Position numbers and translations under genes: made by a program
The notes under the pieces: model-generated
Seen by the model: only the letters and a program-made list of their open reading frames with translations
The model's database searches: none
What the model was told of the DNA's origin: nothing
Assembly (NCBI GenBank): GCA_945957125.1
Contig: CAMFJT010000038.1
Coordinates: 1-32,134, forward strand
DNA length: 32,134 nucleotides
From: an uncultured Rhodospirillales bacterium
GTDB taxonomy: Bacteria > Pseudomonadota > Alphaproteobacteria > Reyranellales > Reyranellaceae
Direction: 5' to 3'
Part shown: positions 15,939-23,624 of the stretch, in pieces
Layout of the letters: each line of letters opens with the position of its first letter
Position numbering within the stretch: position 1 is the first letter of the stretch

Positions 15939-16940
15939 CTAGCCCAGCCAGCTCTTGGCCGGCCGCATCTCGCCGACCAGCAGGCCGACCACGTTCTTGA
16001 CCGGCGGATGGAGCAGCTCGTCCCTCTTGTCCGCCGGCAGCACGCCGAGATGGGCGAGCAAGGTCGCCATCGCGATCTCCGCGGCACGCCCCGCGCCGTC
16101 CCACATCTTGAGCGCGACGCCGAGGCCCAGGGTCGGCAGCATGGCGCAGAACACGCCTTCCGCACCGGTCTTGATCTGCGCAATGCCCGGCAGCATCGCG
16201 TTGATGCGCGTGCAGAAGCGGCCCGTGCCGGCCATCATGAAGGGCTCCGCGCCGATCGCCGCGCGGATGCGGGTGGCGGCCTCGGCGTGCCGGCTCGACA
16301 GTCGAGAGGGCTCGGCCATGCTCGCCATGGCGCGCGCGAGGCTGACGAGCGGCGTCGCCAGGGTGGGAATGCCGCAGCCGTCGATACCGTAGGCGAAGCC
16401 GTCGGCATCGCTGCCGCACAGGTCGGTCATCACCGCGCGCAGGCGCTTCTGCACCGGATGATCGTAGCGGATATAGCCTGCTGTCGGCTCGCCATAGGCA
16501 ACGGCGGTGCTGAGGAAACCGCTGTGCTTGCCGGAGCAGTTGTTGAAGGCCGCGGTCGGCTGGGCGTTCTCGCGCACCAGCGCTTCGAGCGTGGCGGGCA
16601 GGCGCGGCGGATGGGTGCCGCATTCCAGGTCGCCCTCGCCGAGGCCGATCGTCTTCAGCCAGGCGCGCACGGTCTCGACGTGGCGCGGCTCGCCGTTGTG
16701 CGAGGCACAGGCGAGCGCGATGTGCGCGTCGCCGAGGCCGAAGCGTTCGACCGCGCCGCTCTCGACGAAGGCCATCGCCTGGATCGGCTTGTTGGCCGAG
16801 CGCGGCAGGATCGCCCCGTCGACATCTCCCCATGACGCCACGACGCTGCCGTCCGGCTTGACGACCGCTGCGGCCCCCTCGTGCCGGCTCTCGACCAGCG
16901 GTCCGCGCGTGACCTCGATAACGACCGCAGAATTGCTCAT
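15939..16940 (-). CDS. L-asparaginase, Rhizobium etli (thermolabile, class 3) type
   Basis: This 333-residue enzyme hydrolyses L-asparagine to aspartate and ammonia. It belongs to the serine-lyase-like AnsA family of R. etli, not to the E. coli AnsA/AnsB family. The S-x-x-K pair is S48/K51 in RSANKPIQ; other conserved positions visible are S80 in ACASHNGE, C135 and K138 in NNCSGKHSGF, and C189 in GIDGCGIP, matching the zinc and active-site residues reported for the R. etli enzyme. No signal peptide is seen. The ATG at 16940 (MSNSAVVIEVTRG) overlaps the PP2C stop by four bases, so the two are translationally coupled. Length is normal. It could supply nitrogen or aspartate; the link to its neighbours is unclear. 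Confidence 0.92.
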   Translation of the reverse strand: MSNSAVVIEVTRGPLVESRHEGAAAVVKPDGSVVASWGDVDGAILPRSANKPIQAMAFVESGAVERFGLGDAHIALACASHNGEPRHVETVRAWLKTIGLGEGDLECGTHPPRLPATLEALVRENAQPTAAFNNCSGKHSGFLSTAVAYGEPTAGYIRYDHPVQKRLRAVMTDLCGSDADGFAYGIDGCGIPTLATPLVSLARAMASMAEPSRLSSRHAEAATRIRAAIGAEPFMMAGTGRFCTRINAMLPGIAQIKTGAEGVFCAMLPTLGLGVALKMWDGAGRAAEIAMATLLAHLGVLPADKRDELLHPPVKNVVGLLVGEMRPAKSWLG

Positions 16941-17644
16941 TCTTCCCGTTCCAGCTTGATGACCGTCACATTGTCCTGGTGCGGCGCACCGACCGCGAGC
17001 ACTGCTTCGATCAGTGCCAGCGCCGTTCCCGCCGCGTGTGCCGCGATGGCGGTCTCGTCGAGGCTCTGCACCCCGTCGCTGCACAGCAGCAGCCGCGCGC
17101 CCGGTTTCAGCCGCCGGCTGCCTTCGTCGATCAGGGTGAGGTGCTGCCCCATCACCGCCTCGCGCAGCGTATGGCGGGAGGGATGGCTTGCGGCCTGCCG
17201 GGCGCTGAGCAGCCCGCGCGCCACCATGGCGTCGATCTGCGGCGCCATCGAATGGTCGGCATTCAGCCGCTCGATCCTGCCTTCGGTCACGAGATAGAGC
17301 GGCGAGTCGCCGACGCTGACCCAGCGCATCCCGTCGCCCTTGACCGTCACGGCGACGAAGGTCGCGCCCATGTTCGTGAGGGTACGGTCGCCCGCGGCTC
17401 TCTGCCCGACCGCGCGATTCGCCTCCTGCAGCGCCGCCCCCAGGCTGACCCCGGTCTCGACCGCGGCTACCGCGGTATCGACCGCGACCTTCGAGGCGAC
17501 CGCGCCGCCGGCATGGCCGCCCATGCCGTCGGCCAGCACGGCGAGAAGCGCGCCGTCGGTCAGCGGTTTCAGCGTCCAGCTATCTTCCTGGTAGTGGCGG
17601 GCGCCCTGATGCTGCGCGCCCTCCCCTCGCCATCGGTCGGCCAT
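16937..17644 (-). CDS. PP2C-family protein serine/threonine phosphatase
   Basis: This 235-residue stand-alone metal-dependent phosphatase is cytoplasmic. Metal-binding motifs are seen in order: the first acidic site in HYQEDSW (D21), VLADGMGGHAGG (D39, G40), WVSVGDSPLYLV, LLLCSDGVQSL and the terminal DNVTVIKLE. It is a compact catalytic domain with no regulatory or membrane part, as in the Stp/PrpC group that reverses Hanks-type kinase phosphorylation or works in type VI secretion. The start at 17644 lies two bases after the P450 stop. No kinase is adjacent; the nearest in the window begins about 10 kb away, so pairing them is speculation. Confidence 0.92.
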   Translation of the reverse strand: MADRWRGEGAQHQGARHYQEDSWTLKPLTDGALLAVLADGMGGHAGGAVASKVAVDTAVAAVETGVSLGAALQEANRAVGQRAAGDRTLTNMGATFVAVTVKGDGMRWVSVGDSPLYLVTEGRIERLNADHSMAPQIDAMVARGLLSARQAASHPSRHTLREAVMGQHLTLIDEGSRRLKPGARLLLCSDGVQSLDETAIAAHAAGTALALIEAVLAVGAPHQDNVTVIKLEREE

Positions 17645-17646
17645 GC

Positions 17647-18882
17647 CTAGTGCCAGACGGCAGGCAGCCTGTGCAGGCCGCGCAGGGTGAAGGTGCCGCG
17701 CCAGGCGGGCGTGTCCTTCTCCGGCAGCTCGAGGGTCGGCAACCGCTCGACCAGGGCGGTGAAGACCAGCTCGGCCTCCAGCCGCGCAAGCTGCGCGCCG
17801 AGGCAGTGATGGATGCCGCCGCCGAACGACATCGGCCGCACGTTCTGGCGGCCGACATCGAGCGTTTCGGGATCGGCATACTGCGCGGGATCGCGGTTCG
17901 CTGCGCCCAGCAGCATGATCACGCTCTCGTTGGCCGGAAGGGTGACGCCGCCGACCTCGACCTCCGTCGTGGTGACGCGGCCGGTCATCTGGACCGACGA
18001 ATCGTAGCGCAGCAGCTCCTCTACCGCGCCGGGGATCAGCGACGGATCGTCCTTCAACCGCTGCCACTGGTCGGGCGAGCGGTGGAGCGCCAACAGGCCG
18101 TTGCCGATCAGGTTGGTCGTGGTCTCGTGGCCGGCGCCGAACAGCAGGCCAATATTGGCGCGCAGCTCTTCGGACGTCAGGCGGTCGCCCGCCTCCTCGG
18201 CGCGGACCAGCTCGGTGGTGAGGTCGTCCTGCGGCTCGCGCCGTCGCAGGTCGCAGAGCTGATCGAAATAGGCGTTGGCCATCGTGATCGAGGCGTTGGC
18301 GCGGTCGAGCTCCTCGCGCGACATCGGCGCGGGATCGAGCACCCGGCCCGAGACGTTGCTGCCGGCCAGGAAGGCGGCGCGGTGGTCCTCGGGAATGCCG
18401 AGCATGTCGCAGATCACGATCACCGGCAGGCGATGCGCGAGATCGCGGATCACGTCCATCGCGCCCTGGTCGGCGACACGGTCGAGCTGCTCGTCGACCA
18501 GCTTGCGGATGCGCGGGCGCATGTCGGCGACACGGCGGGCGGTGAAAGCCTTGGTCACGAGGCTTCGCAGGCGGGTGTGATCGGGTGGATCGAGCACCAG
18601 CATGGTGCGTGAGAGGTTGGCGAACACCGGCTCGTCCAGCCGGTCCTCACCATAACGGCGGGCGATGTTGCCGGCGAAGTCCTTGCCGAAGCGGCGGTCT
18701 CGCAGAGAGAAGACGACGTCGTCGTAACGGCTCAGCAGCCAGAAACCCTGAGCCGTCCTGAACACCGGCGCCTCCTCGCGCAGCCGGCGATAGAAGCGGT
18801 AGGGATCGGCGATGAAGGACGGCGACAACGGGTCGAAGACCAGCGAGTCGGCGGCGGCTGACGGCGGCGTCATTTCATTCAT
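17647..18882 (-). CDS. Cytochrome P450
   Basis: This 411-residue soluble bacterial P450 is a heme monooxygenase. The heme-ligand loop FGGGIHHCLGAQ has the axial cysteine at 360; the I-helix oxygen-activating segment is FGAGHETTTN (about 248-257), and the K-helix ExxR is E289-R292. DPPDHTRLRSLVTKAFT near residues 98-114 is the usual C-helix region. No membrane anchor is present. The ATG at 18882 has AAGGAAAG upstream. It heads the minus-strand run of five genes, but no ferredoxin or reductase accompanies it in the window, so electrons must come from elsewhere. Substrate cannot be predicted; the nearby acyl-CoA synthetases and SDR make fatty acids or terpenoids possible. Confidence 0.94.
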   Translation of the reverse strand: MNEMTPPSAAADSLVFDPLSPSFIADPYRFYRRLREEAPVFRTAQGFWLLSRYDDVVFSLRDRRFGKDFAGNIARRYGEDRLDEPVFANLSRTMLVLDPPDHTRLRSLVTKAFTARRVADMRPRIRKLVDEQLDRVADQGAMDVIRDLAHRLPVIVICDMLGIPEDHRAAFLAGSNVSGRVLDPAPMSREELDRANASITMANAYFDQLCDLRRREPQDDLTTELVRAEEAGDRLTSEELRANIGLLFGAGHETTTNLIGNGLLALHRSPDQWQRLKDDPSLIPGAVEELLRYDSSVQMTGRVTTTEVEVGGVTLPANESVIMLLGAANRDPAQYADPETLDVGRQNVRPMSFGGGIHHCLGAQLARLEAELVFTALVERLPTLELPEKDTPAWRGTFTLRGLHRLPAVWH

Positions 18883-18923
18883 GGCTTTCCTTACCACGAT
18901 CGCCTTGGCCGTGCGAACCGACC

Positions 18924-18966
18924 CTCTTGCCGGAGCGCGGGCGTCCCGCCCGCGCTCCGGCAAGAG
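18924..18966. repeat. Intact REP-like palindrome, family E
   Basis: A perfect inverted repeat with 20-base arms (CTCTTGCCGGAGCGCGGGCG and its complement) around TCC. It lies in the divergent promoter region between P450 and the first acyl-CoA synthetase. It is the best-preserved member of the family linked to the RAYT remnant at 13316-13830. Confidence 0.92.
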
Positions 18967-19039
18967 AAGCCTAGTGTCGTGAATTCGAAGTTCGTAGTCT
19001 GCAATCGACCTTTGCAAACGGGACACAGTCATCGCCGTG

Positions 19040-20599
19040 ATGTTCGCACTGACCCAGGGACTACGCCGCGCCGTCCAGATCCGGCCCAAAGGACCCTCCA
19101 CCGCTTTCGCCTCCCGGCGGCGGAACTGGGAGCAGACGGTGGAGCGGGTCGCCCGGGTCGCCGGGGCGCTCGCGGCGCTGAACGTCGGGCGCGGCGACCG
19201 GGTGGCCATCCTGGCACTCAACAGCGACCGCTATCTCGAGCTGATGTATGCCCTGCCCTGGATCGGCGCCGTCATGGTGCCGCTCAACACACGGCTCGCG
19301 ACGCCGGAGATCGAATACATCCTGGACGACTCGGGGGCGGTGGCGCTCTTCGTCGATGCGGCGATGGCGCATCATCTCAAGGCGCTCGACGGCAGGATGC
19401 CGAAGGTCCGCGAGGTGATCTGGCTGGACGACATCGCCTCGCCCGAAGGCATCCTCCACTACGAGGATCTGACGGCCTACGAGCCGACCAACGATGTCGG
19501 CGCCGCGGACGACGACCTCGCCGGCCTGTTCTACACCGGCGGTACCACCGGGCGTTCCAAGGGCGTGATGCTCACGCACACCAACCTCGTGTCGAACGCG
19601 ATGAACGCCGTCGCCGGCATGGGCTTCACGGCCGACACCGCCTACATCCATTCCGGCGCGATGTTCCATCTCGCCGACGGCGCCTCGACCTTCGGAGTCA
19701 CGCTGGCCGGCGGCCGTCACGCGTTCGTGGCGCGCTTCGAGCCGGTCGAGGTGCTGCAGACCATCGCACGCGAGAAGGTCACGCACGCGCAGTTCGTGCC
19801 GACCATGATCAACATGCTGGTCAGCCATCCGCGCTTCGCGGAATTCGACCTCGCGACGCTGTCCTTCATCCTCTACGGCGCCTCGCCGATGCCCGAGGGC
19901 GTCCTGCGCGCGGCGATGGCGGCAATGCCGCACGTCCGGCTGATGCACGGCTATGGCATGACCGAGGCGGCGCCGATCGTCACCCTGCTCGACCCACGCT
20001 ACACCACGCTGAAAGGCCCCTACGCCGGCCGGCTCAAGTCGTGCGGCCAGGTCGCGCTGACCTGCGAGGTCAAGGTGGTCGACGCAGCCCGCCAGGAGGT
20101 GCCGCGCGGCACGGCAGGAGAGCTGGCGATCCGTGGCCCCAACATCATGAAGGGCTACTGGAACAAGCCGGCCGAGACGGCGGCCGTGCTCGAAAGCGGC
20201 TGGTACTATTCGGGCGACGGCGCGACGATGGATGCGGAGGGTTTCGTCTTCATCGTCGACCGGCTCAAGGACATGATCATCTCGGGCGGCGAGAACGTCT
20301 ATTCCGCCGAGGTCGAGAACGTCATCTCGCTGCTGCCGGGCGTCGCCGAGGTCGCCGTCATCGGCATCCCCGACGAGCGCTGGGGCGAAAGCGTGCACGC
20401 CATCGTCGTGCCGAAGCCGGGCGCGGCGCTCACGGCAGAAACCGTGATCGGCCATTGCCGCGAGCAGATCGCCGGCTACAAGTGTCCGCGCAGCGTCGAC
20501 TTCCGCGATGCGCCCCTGCCCCTCTCCGGCGCGGGAAAGGTCCTCAAGCGCGAGCTGCGCGAGCCCTATTGGAAGGGCTTTACCAAGGCGGTGAACTGA
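19040..20599 (+). CDS. AMP-forming acyl-CoA synthetase (first of tandem pair)
   Basis: This 519-residue cytoplasmic enzyme activates a carboxylic acid with ATP and CoA via an acyl-adenylate. Motifs are the phosphate-binding loop FYTGGTTGRSKGVMLTHTN, adenine-binding YGMTEAAPIV, YYSGDGATMDAEGFVFIVDR with the hinge and RLKDMIISGGENVYSAEVE, and the C-terminal lysine in SGAGKVLKRELRE. The loop departs slightly from the common S-G-T-T-G-x-P-K-G form, as in other long-chain ligase relatives. The ATG at 19040 is preceded by an in-frame GTG at 19037; the ribosome binding site is weak. The following paralogue starts four bases after the stop. Substrate unknown, possibly medium- or long-chain or aromatic acids. 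Confidence 0.92.
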   Translation: MFALTQGLRRAVQIRPKGPSTAFASRRRNWEQTVERVARVAGALAALNVGRGDRVAILALNSDRYLELMYALPWIGAVMVPLNTRLATPEIEYILDDSGAVALFVDAAMAHHLKALDGRMPKVREVIWLDDIASPEGILHYEDLTAYEPTNDVGAADDDLAGLFYTGGTTGRSKGVMLTHTNLVSNAMNAVAGMGFTADTAYIHSGAMFHLADGASTFGVTLAGGRHAFVARFEPVEVLQTIAREKVTHAQFVPTMINMLVSHPRFAEFDLATLSFILYGASPMPEGVLRAAMAAMPHVRLMHGYGMTEAAPIVTLLDPRYTTLKGPYAGRLKSCGQVALTCEVKVVDAARQEVPRGTAGELAIRGPNIMKGYWNKPAETAAVLESGWYYSGDGATMDAEGFVFIVDRLKDMIISGGENVYSAEVENVISLLPGVAEVAVIGIPDERWGESVHAIVVPKPGAALTAETVIGHCREQIAGYKCPRSVDFRDAPLPLSGAGKVLKRELREPYWKGFTKAVN

Positions 20600-20603
20600 A
20601 CCA

Positions 20604-22136
20604 ATGCCCGTGCCTCCCTACTACGACTGGATCGCCCACCACGCCCATCGCCGGCCGGCTCAGCTCGCCATCGACGACCTGCAGACCGGACGGCGCTTCA
20701 CCTATGACGACCTGCACCGGCGGACGGATCGGCTGGCCGCATGGCTCGCCGCGCGCGGCATCGGCAAGGGTGACCGCGTGGCGCTGCTCGCGCCCAACTG
20801 CGCGGAGTATTTCGAGCTCCAGTTCGCCTGCGGCCGGCTGGGGGCGATCATGCTGCCGCTCAACTGGCGGCTGACCGTGCCGGAGCTGGCCTACATCCTG
20901 GGCGATTCGATGCCCAAGCTGCTGATCCACGACAAGTCGTTCGCGCCGCAGGCGCAGGCGCTGTCGAAGGACCTGCTGGAGGTCGATCCCGCCGACCCGG
21001 CCAGCGCCTACGAGCAGGCGCTGGCTTCGGGCGCGCGCGCCCCCGAGCCCGTGCCGCTGACCCACGACGACATCGGCATGGTGATGTACACCTCCGGCAC
21101 CACCGGGCACCCGAAGGGCGCGATCATCACGCACGGCATGGTGTTCTGGAACGCCGTCAACCTCGGCATCCCGGCGATGATCTCGCCGCAGACGGTGCAG
21201 CTCGTCGTCCTGCCGCTGTTCCACACCGGCGGGCTCAACTGCTATGCCAATCCCGTGCTGCATGCCGGCGGCGCGATCCTGATCATGCGCGCTTTCGAGC
21301 CCGGCCTGGCGCTCGACTACATCTCCGACCCGGCGCTCGGCATCACGCATTTCTTCGGCGTGCCCGCCCCCTATCAGTTCATGATGCAGCATCCGAAGTT
21401 CCAGAGCGCCGACCTCTCGCGCCTGCAGATCTCGGGCGTCGGCGGCGCGCCCTGCGCGCTCGCCATCCTGGAAGGCTGGCAGGCGCGCGGCGTGGCGCTG
21501 ATCCAGGGCTGGGGCATGACCGAGACCAGCCCGGCCGGCACGATGCTCGACGCCGCCGACGCGATCCGCAAGACCGGTTCTGCCGGCAAGGCGGTGATGC
21601 ATACCGCCATCCGCGTCGTCGACGACCAGGGCACGGACGTGCCGCAGGGCGCGATCGGCGAGCTGCTGATCAAGGGCCCCAACATCACGCCGGGCTACTG
21701 GAACAAGCCGCAGGCGACGGCGGCGGCCTTCACCGACGGCTGGCTGCATACCGGCGACGCCGCGCGGCTCGACGAGGAGGGCTTTGTCTACATCGTCGAC
21801 CGCTGGAAGGACATGTACATCTCGGGCGGCGAGAACGTCTATCCGGCCGAGGTCGAGAACGTGCTGTTCCAGCTGCCGCAGGTCGCCGACGCCGCAATCA
21901 TCGGCGTGCCCAACGAGCGTTGGGGCGAGGTCGGCATGGCGATCGTCGTGCGCAAGCCCGACCAGCCGCTCGACGAGGGCGACGTGATCCGCCACTGCCT
22001 CGGGCGGCTGGCCAAGTTCAAGGTGCCCCAGTCGGTGACGTTCGTGGATGTCCTACCGCGCAACGCCACCGGAAAGGTGCTCAAGCGCGAGCTGCGCACG
22101 CAGTTCGTCGGCGCGGACAAGCCGGCGATCACATAG
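20604..22136 (+). CDS. AMP-forming acyl-CoA synthetase (second of tandem pair)
   Basis: This 510-residue paralogue of the preceding gene shares its whole layout. Motifs are MYTSGTTGHPKGAIITHG (canonical phosphate loop), GWGMTETSPAG, LHTGDAARLDEEGFVYIVDR, WKDMYISGGENVYPAEVE and the C-terminal RNATGKVLKRELR. The ribosome binding site AAGGCGGTGA lies within the end of the first gene, so the two are translated together. The two proteins differ clearly in the acid-binding region, suggesting different substrates or divided roles rather than a recent duplication. It ends the operon; palindromes at 22161 and 22279 follow. Confidence 0.93.
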   Translation: MPVPPYYDWIAHHAHRRPAQLAIDDLQTGRRFTYDDLHRRTDRLAAWLAARGIGKGDRVALLAPNCAEYFELQFACGRLGAIMLPLNWRLTVPELAYILGDSMPKLLIHDKSFAPQAQALSKDLLEVDPADPASAYEQALASGARAPEPVPLTHDDIGMVMYTSGTTGHPKGAIITHGMVFWNAVNLGIPAMISPQTVQLVVLPLFHTGGLNCYANPVLHAGGAILIMRAFEPGLALDYISDPALGITHFFGVPAPYQFMMQHPKFQSADLSRLQISGVGGAPCALAILEGWQARGVALIQGWGMTETSPAGTMLDAADAIRKTGSAGKAVMHTAIRVVDDQGTDVPQGAIGELLIKGPNITPGYWNKPQATAAAFTDGWLHTGDAARLDEEGFVYIVDRWKDMYISGGENVYPAEVENVLFQLPQVADAAIIGVPNERWGEVGMAIVVRKPDQPLDEGDVIRHCLGRLAKFKVPQSVTFVDVLPRNATGKVLKRELRTQFVGADKPAIT

Positions 22137-22160
22137 CCGGAGAGGCTTCCCCCCGGGGCT

Positions 22161-22196
22161 CGCGCCACTCCAGTGGCGCGCCCATCGGCGCTGACC
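22161..22196. repeat. Palindromic repeat, family C copy 1
   Basis: CGCGCCACTCCAGTGGCGCG (nine-base arms, two-base loop) followed by CCCATCGGCGCTGACC. Nearly the same string recurs at 31175-31256, where both a palindrome copy and an inverted partial copy are present. It lies 24 bases after the second synthetase gene. Confidence 0.8.
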
Positions 22197-22278
22197 TCAG
22201 ATCTCACCCGAAGATGCCGGTGTGCTCGTCCAAGAGGGCGCGAACCCATACTGTCCCGTTTTCGCACCGAGCAGCCCA
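22197..22278. other. Non-coding spacer, first part
   Basis: With the repeats around it, this is part of a 398-base stretch without a gene between the second acyl-CoA synthetase and the convergent cupin gene. I see no promoter, RNA gene or further repeat in these 82 bases. Confidence 0.5.
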
Positions 22279-22360
22279 GCTGGGAGCGCGGCTCTCCAGA
22301 GCCGCTCTTTCATTTGCTCGGCCAATCCCATGAGCGGCTCTGGAGAGCCGCACTCCCGGC
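22279..22360. repeat. Long palindromic repeat, family A copy 3
   Basis: Arms of 29 bases (22279-22307 and 22332-22360) pair with two mismatches around a 24-base loop. Arm sequence is the same as at 1355-1438. It sits between convergent genes, as copy 2 does. Confidence 0.88.
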
Positions 22361-22534
22361 AAAAGAACGGGATATTCCCGTGCTCGCTATTCCTCCTCCC
22401 CCGTCATGCGGGACAAGCCTGGAGGGAGCGCGCGACCCGACCGATGTCCCTGTTTTCAGATCGTGATCTGCAAGGGGACGCCCACTCGACTGAGGCTTTC
22501 CCCACCAGCGCAAGGCAGGCGGCGTCTTGCGGCG
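22361..22534. other. Non-coding spacer, second part
   Basis: These 174 bases between the family A repeat and the cupin stop show no credible coding frame. There is a short GATCGTGATC palindrome at about 22458. Nothing else is recognisable. Confidence 0.5.
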
Positions 22535-22888
22535 CTAGACGAGAGGCACGTAATCGTACTCGCCGATGCCTTGCATGATCAGGAAGGTCAGCGAGGTCTT
22601 GCCGGCGTTGGTCACGAGATGCGGCCGGCCAGCCACGGCGGTGAAGGTACCTCCGGGCTGAAGGCGGACCTCTTCCTTCGGATTCTGAAGGAACAATCGC
22701 ATCTCGCCTTCGAGCACGTAGAAGGTGTCGGCGATGTGGGTGTGGAAATGCCAGGGCACGGTCTGCGTCGGCGAGAGCTGCAGCTCGCTGATGCGGAAAC
22801 CCGGGCGTTCGGCGTGCCGGTCCCGGCGTTCGACCTCGTAGAGGTGGCTGGCATCCTTGACGGGCTGGAGGCGTGTCGTGGCTGTCAT
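22535..22888 (-). CDS. Cupin-domain protein
   Basis: This 117-residue single-domain beta-barrel protein is cytoplasmic. The first cupin motif is PWHFHTHIADTFYVLEGEM (histidines at 47, 49 and 51); the second is LQPGGTFTAVAGRPHLVTN with H90. These would hold one divalent metal. Small cupins of this type serve as dioxygenases, isomerases or ligand sensors, and no reaction can be assigned. It reads away from the GST gene with a 70-base shared promoter region. The start is preceded by only a weak ribosome binding site. Confidence 0.87.
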   Translation of the reverse strand: MTATTRLQPVKDASHLYEVERRDRHAERPGFRISELQLSPTQTVPWHFHTHIADTFYVLEGEMRLFLQNPKEEVRLQPGGTFTAVAGRPHLVTNAGKTSLTFLIMQGIGEYDYVPLV

Positions 22889-22958
22889 GGCAAAAGCCTA
22901 GTCCCCACCGCCTTCCCCAACAAGGACAAGGCCGCGGCCCGCTGATAGACAGGACGCC

Positions 22959-23612
22959 ATGCTGACCATCTACGGTGTCTACCGCTCCCGCGCCTCGCGC
23001 AACATCTGGCTCGCCCACGAGCTCGGCATTCCCTTCGAGCACGTCCCGGTGATGCAGATCTATCGCCTGCCCGATCCGCCGCCCGCCGGCGTCGTGCACA
23101 CGCGGTCACCCGAGTTCCTCAAGGTCAATCCCAACGGCCACATCCCGTCGATCGACGATGACGGGATGGTGCTGCACGAATCGCTCGCCATCAACCTCTA
23201 CCTCGCACGCAAGCACGGCACCGCGCTGGCGCCGGCCAGCATCGCCGAAGAGGGTCAGATGACGATGTGGTCGCTGTGGGCGGCGACCGAGGTCGAGGAC
23301 CGCGCGCTCGACATCATCTACCACCGGGTCGGCAACGCGGGCCGCCCGATGGATCCTAAGATCGCCGACGCGGCCGTGGCGGCCCTGCGCGGCCCCTTTT
23401 CGGTCCTCGACGCGGCCCTTGCCAAAGACGGCTGGCTCGTCGGCAACCGTTTCACCGTCGCCGATCTGAACGTCGCCGAAGTCGTGCGCTACGCCCAGGC
23501 GGCGACCGAGCTTTTCGAGACCGCGCCGCACGTCAAGGCGTGGCTCGACGCCTGCCAGTCACGTCCTGCCTTCCGCACGATGTGGTCCGAACGGGAGAAG
23601 GAACCCGCCTGA
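22959..23612 (+). CDS. Glutathione S-transferase family protein
   Basis: This 217-residue cytoplasmic protein has the two-domain GST layout. The N-terminal thioredoxin-like domain starts MLTIYGVYRSRASRNIWLAH, with NPNGHIPSIDDDG and the glutathione-binding HESLAINLYLARK (glutamate-serine pair). The C-terminal helical domain contains NRFTVADLNVAEV, the conserved helix-6 N-capping region. The likely catalytic residue is one of the serines near residues 9-12, but this is not certain. Members conjugate or reduce electrophiles, or isomerise ring-cleavage products. It is convergent with the lipoprotein gene, 12 bases apart. Confidence 0.92.
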   Translation: MLTIYGVYRSRASRNIWLAHELGIPFEHVPVMQIYRLPDPPPAGVVHTRSPEFLKVNPNGHIPSIDDDGMVLHESLAINLYLARKHGTALAPASIAEEGQMTMWSLWAATEVEDRALDIIYHRVGNAGRPMDPKIADAAVAALRGPFSVLDAALAKDGWLVGNRFTVADLNVAEVVRYAQAATELFETAPHVKAWLDACQSRPAFRTMWSEREKEPA

Positions 23613-23624
23613 GGCGGGACCGGC

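Noticed and set aside
14677..16833. A 718-codon frame that would fuse a long leader to the RNA methyltransferase
   Set aside because: The upstream 300 codons are a shadow of the asparaginase gene; the TRAM domain begins at about 15930.
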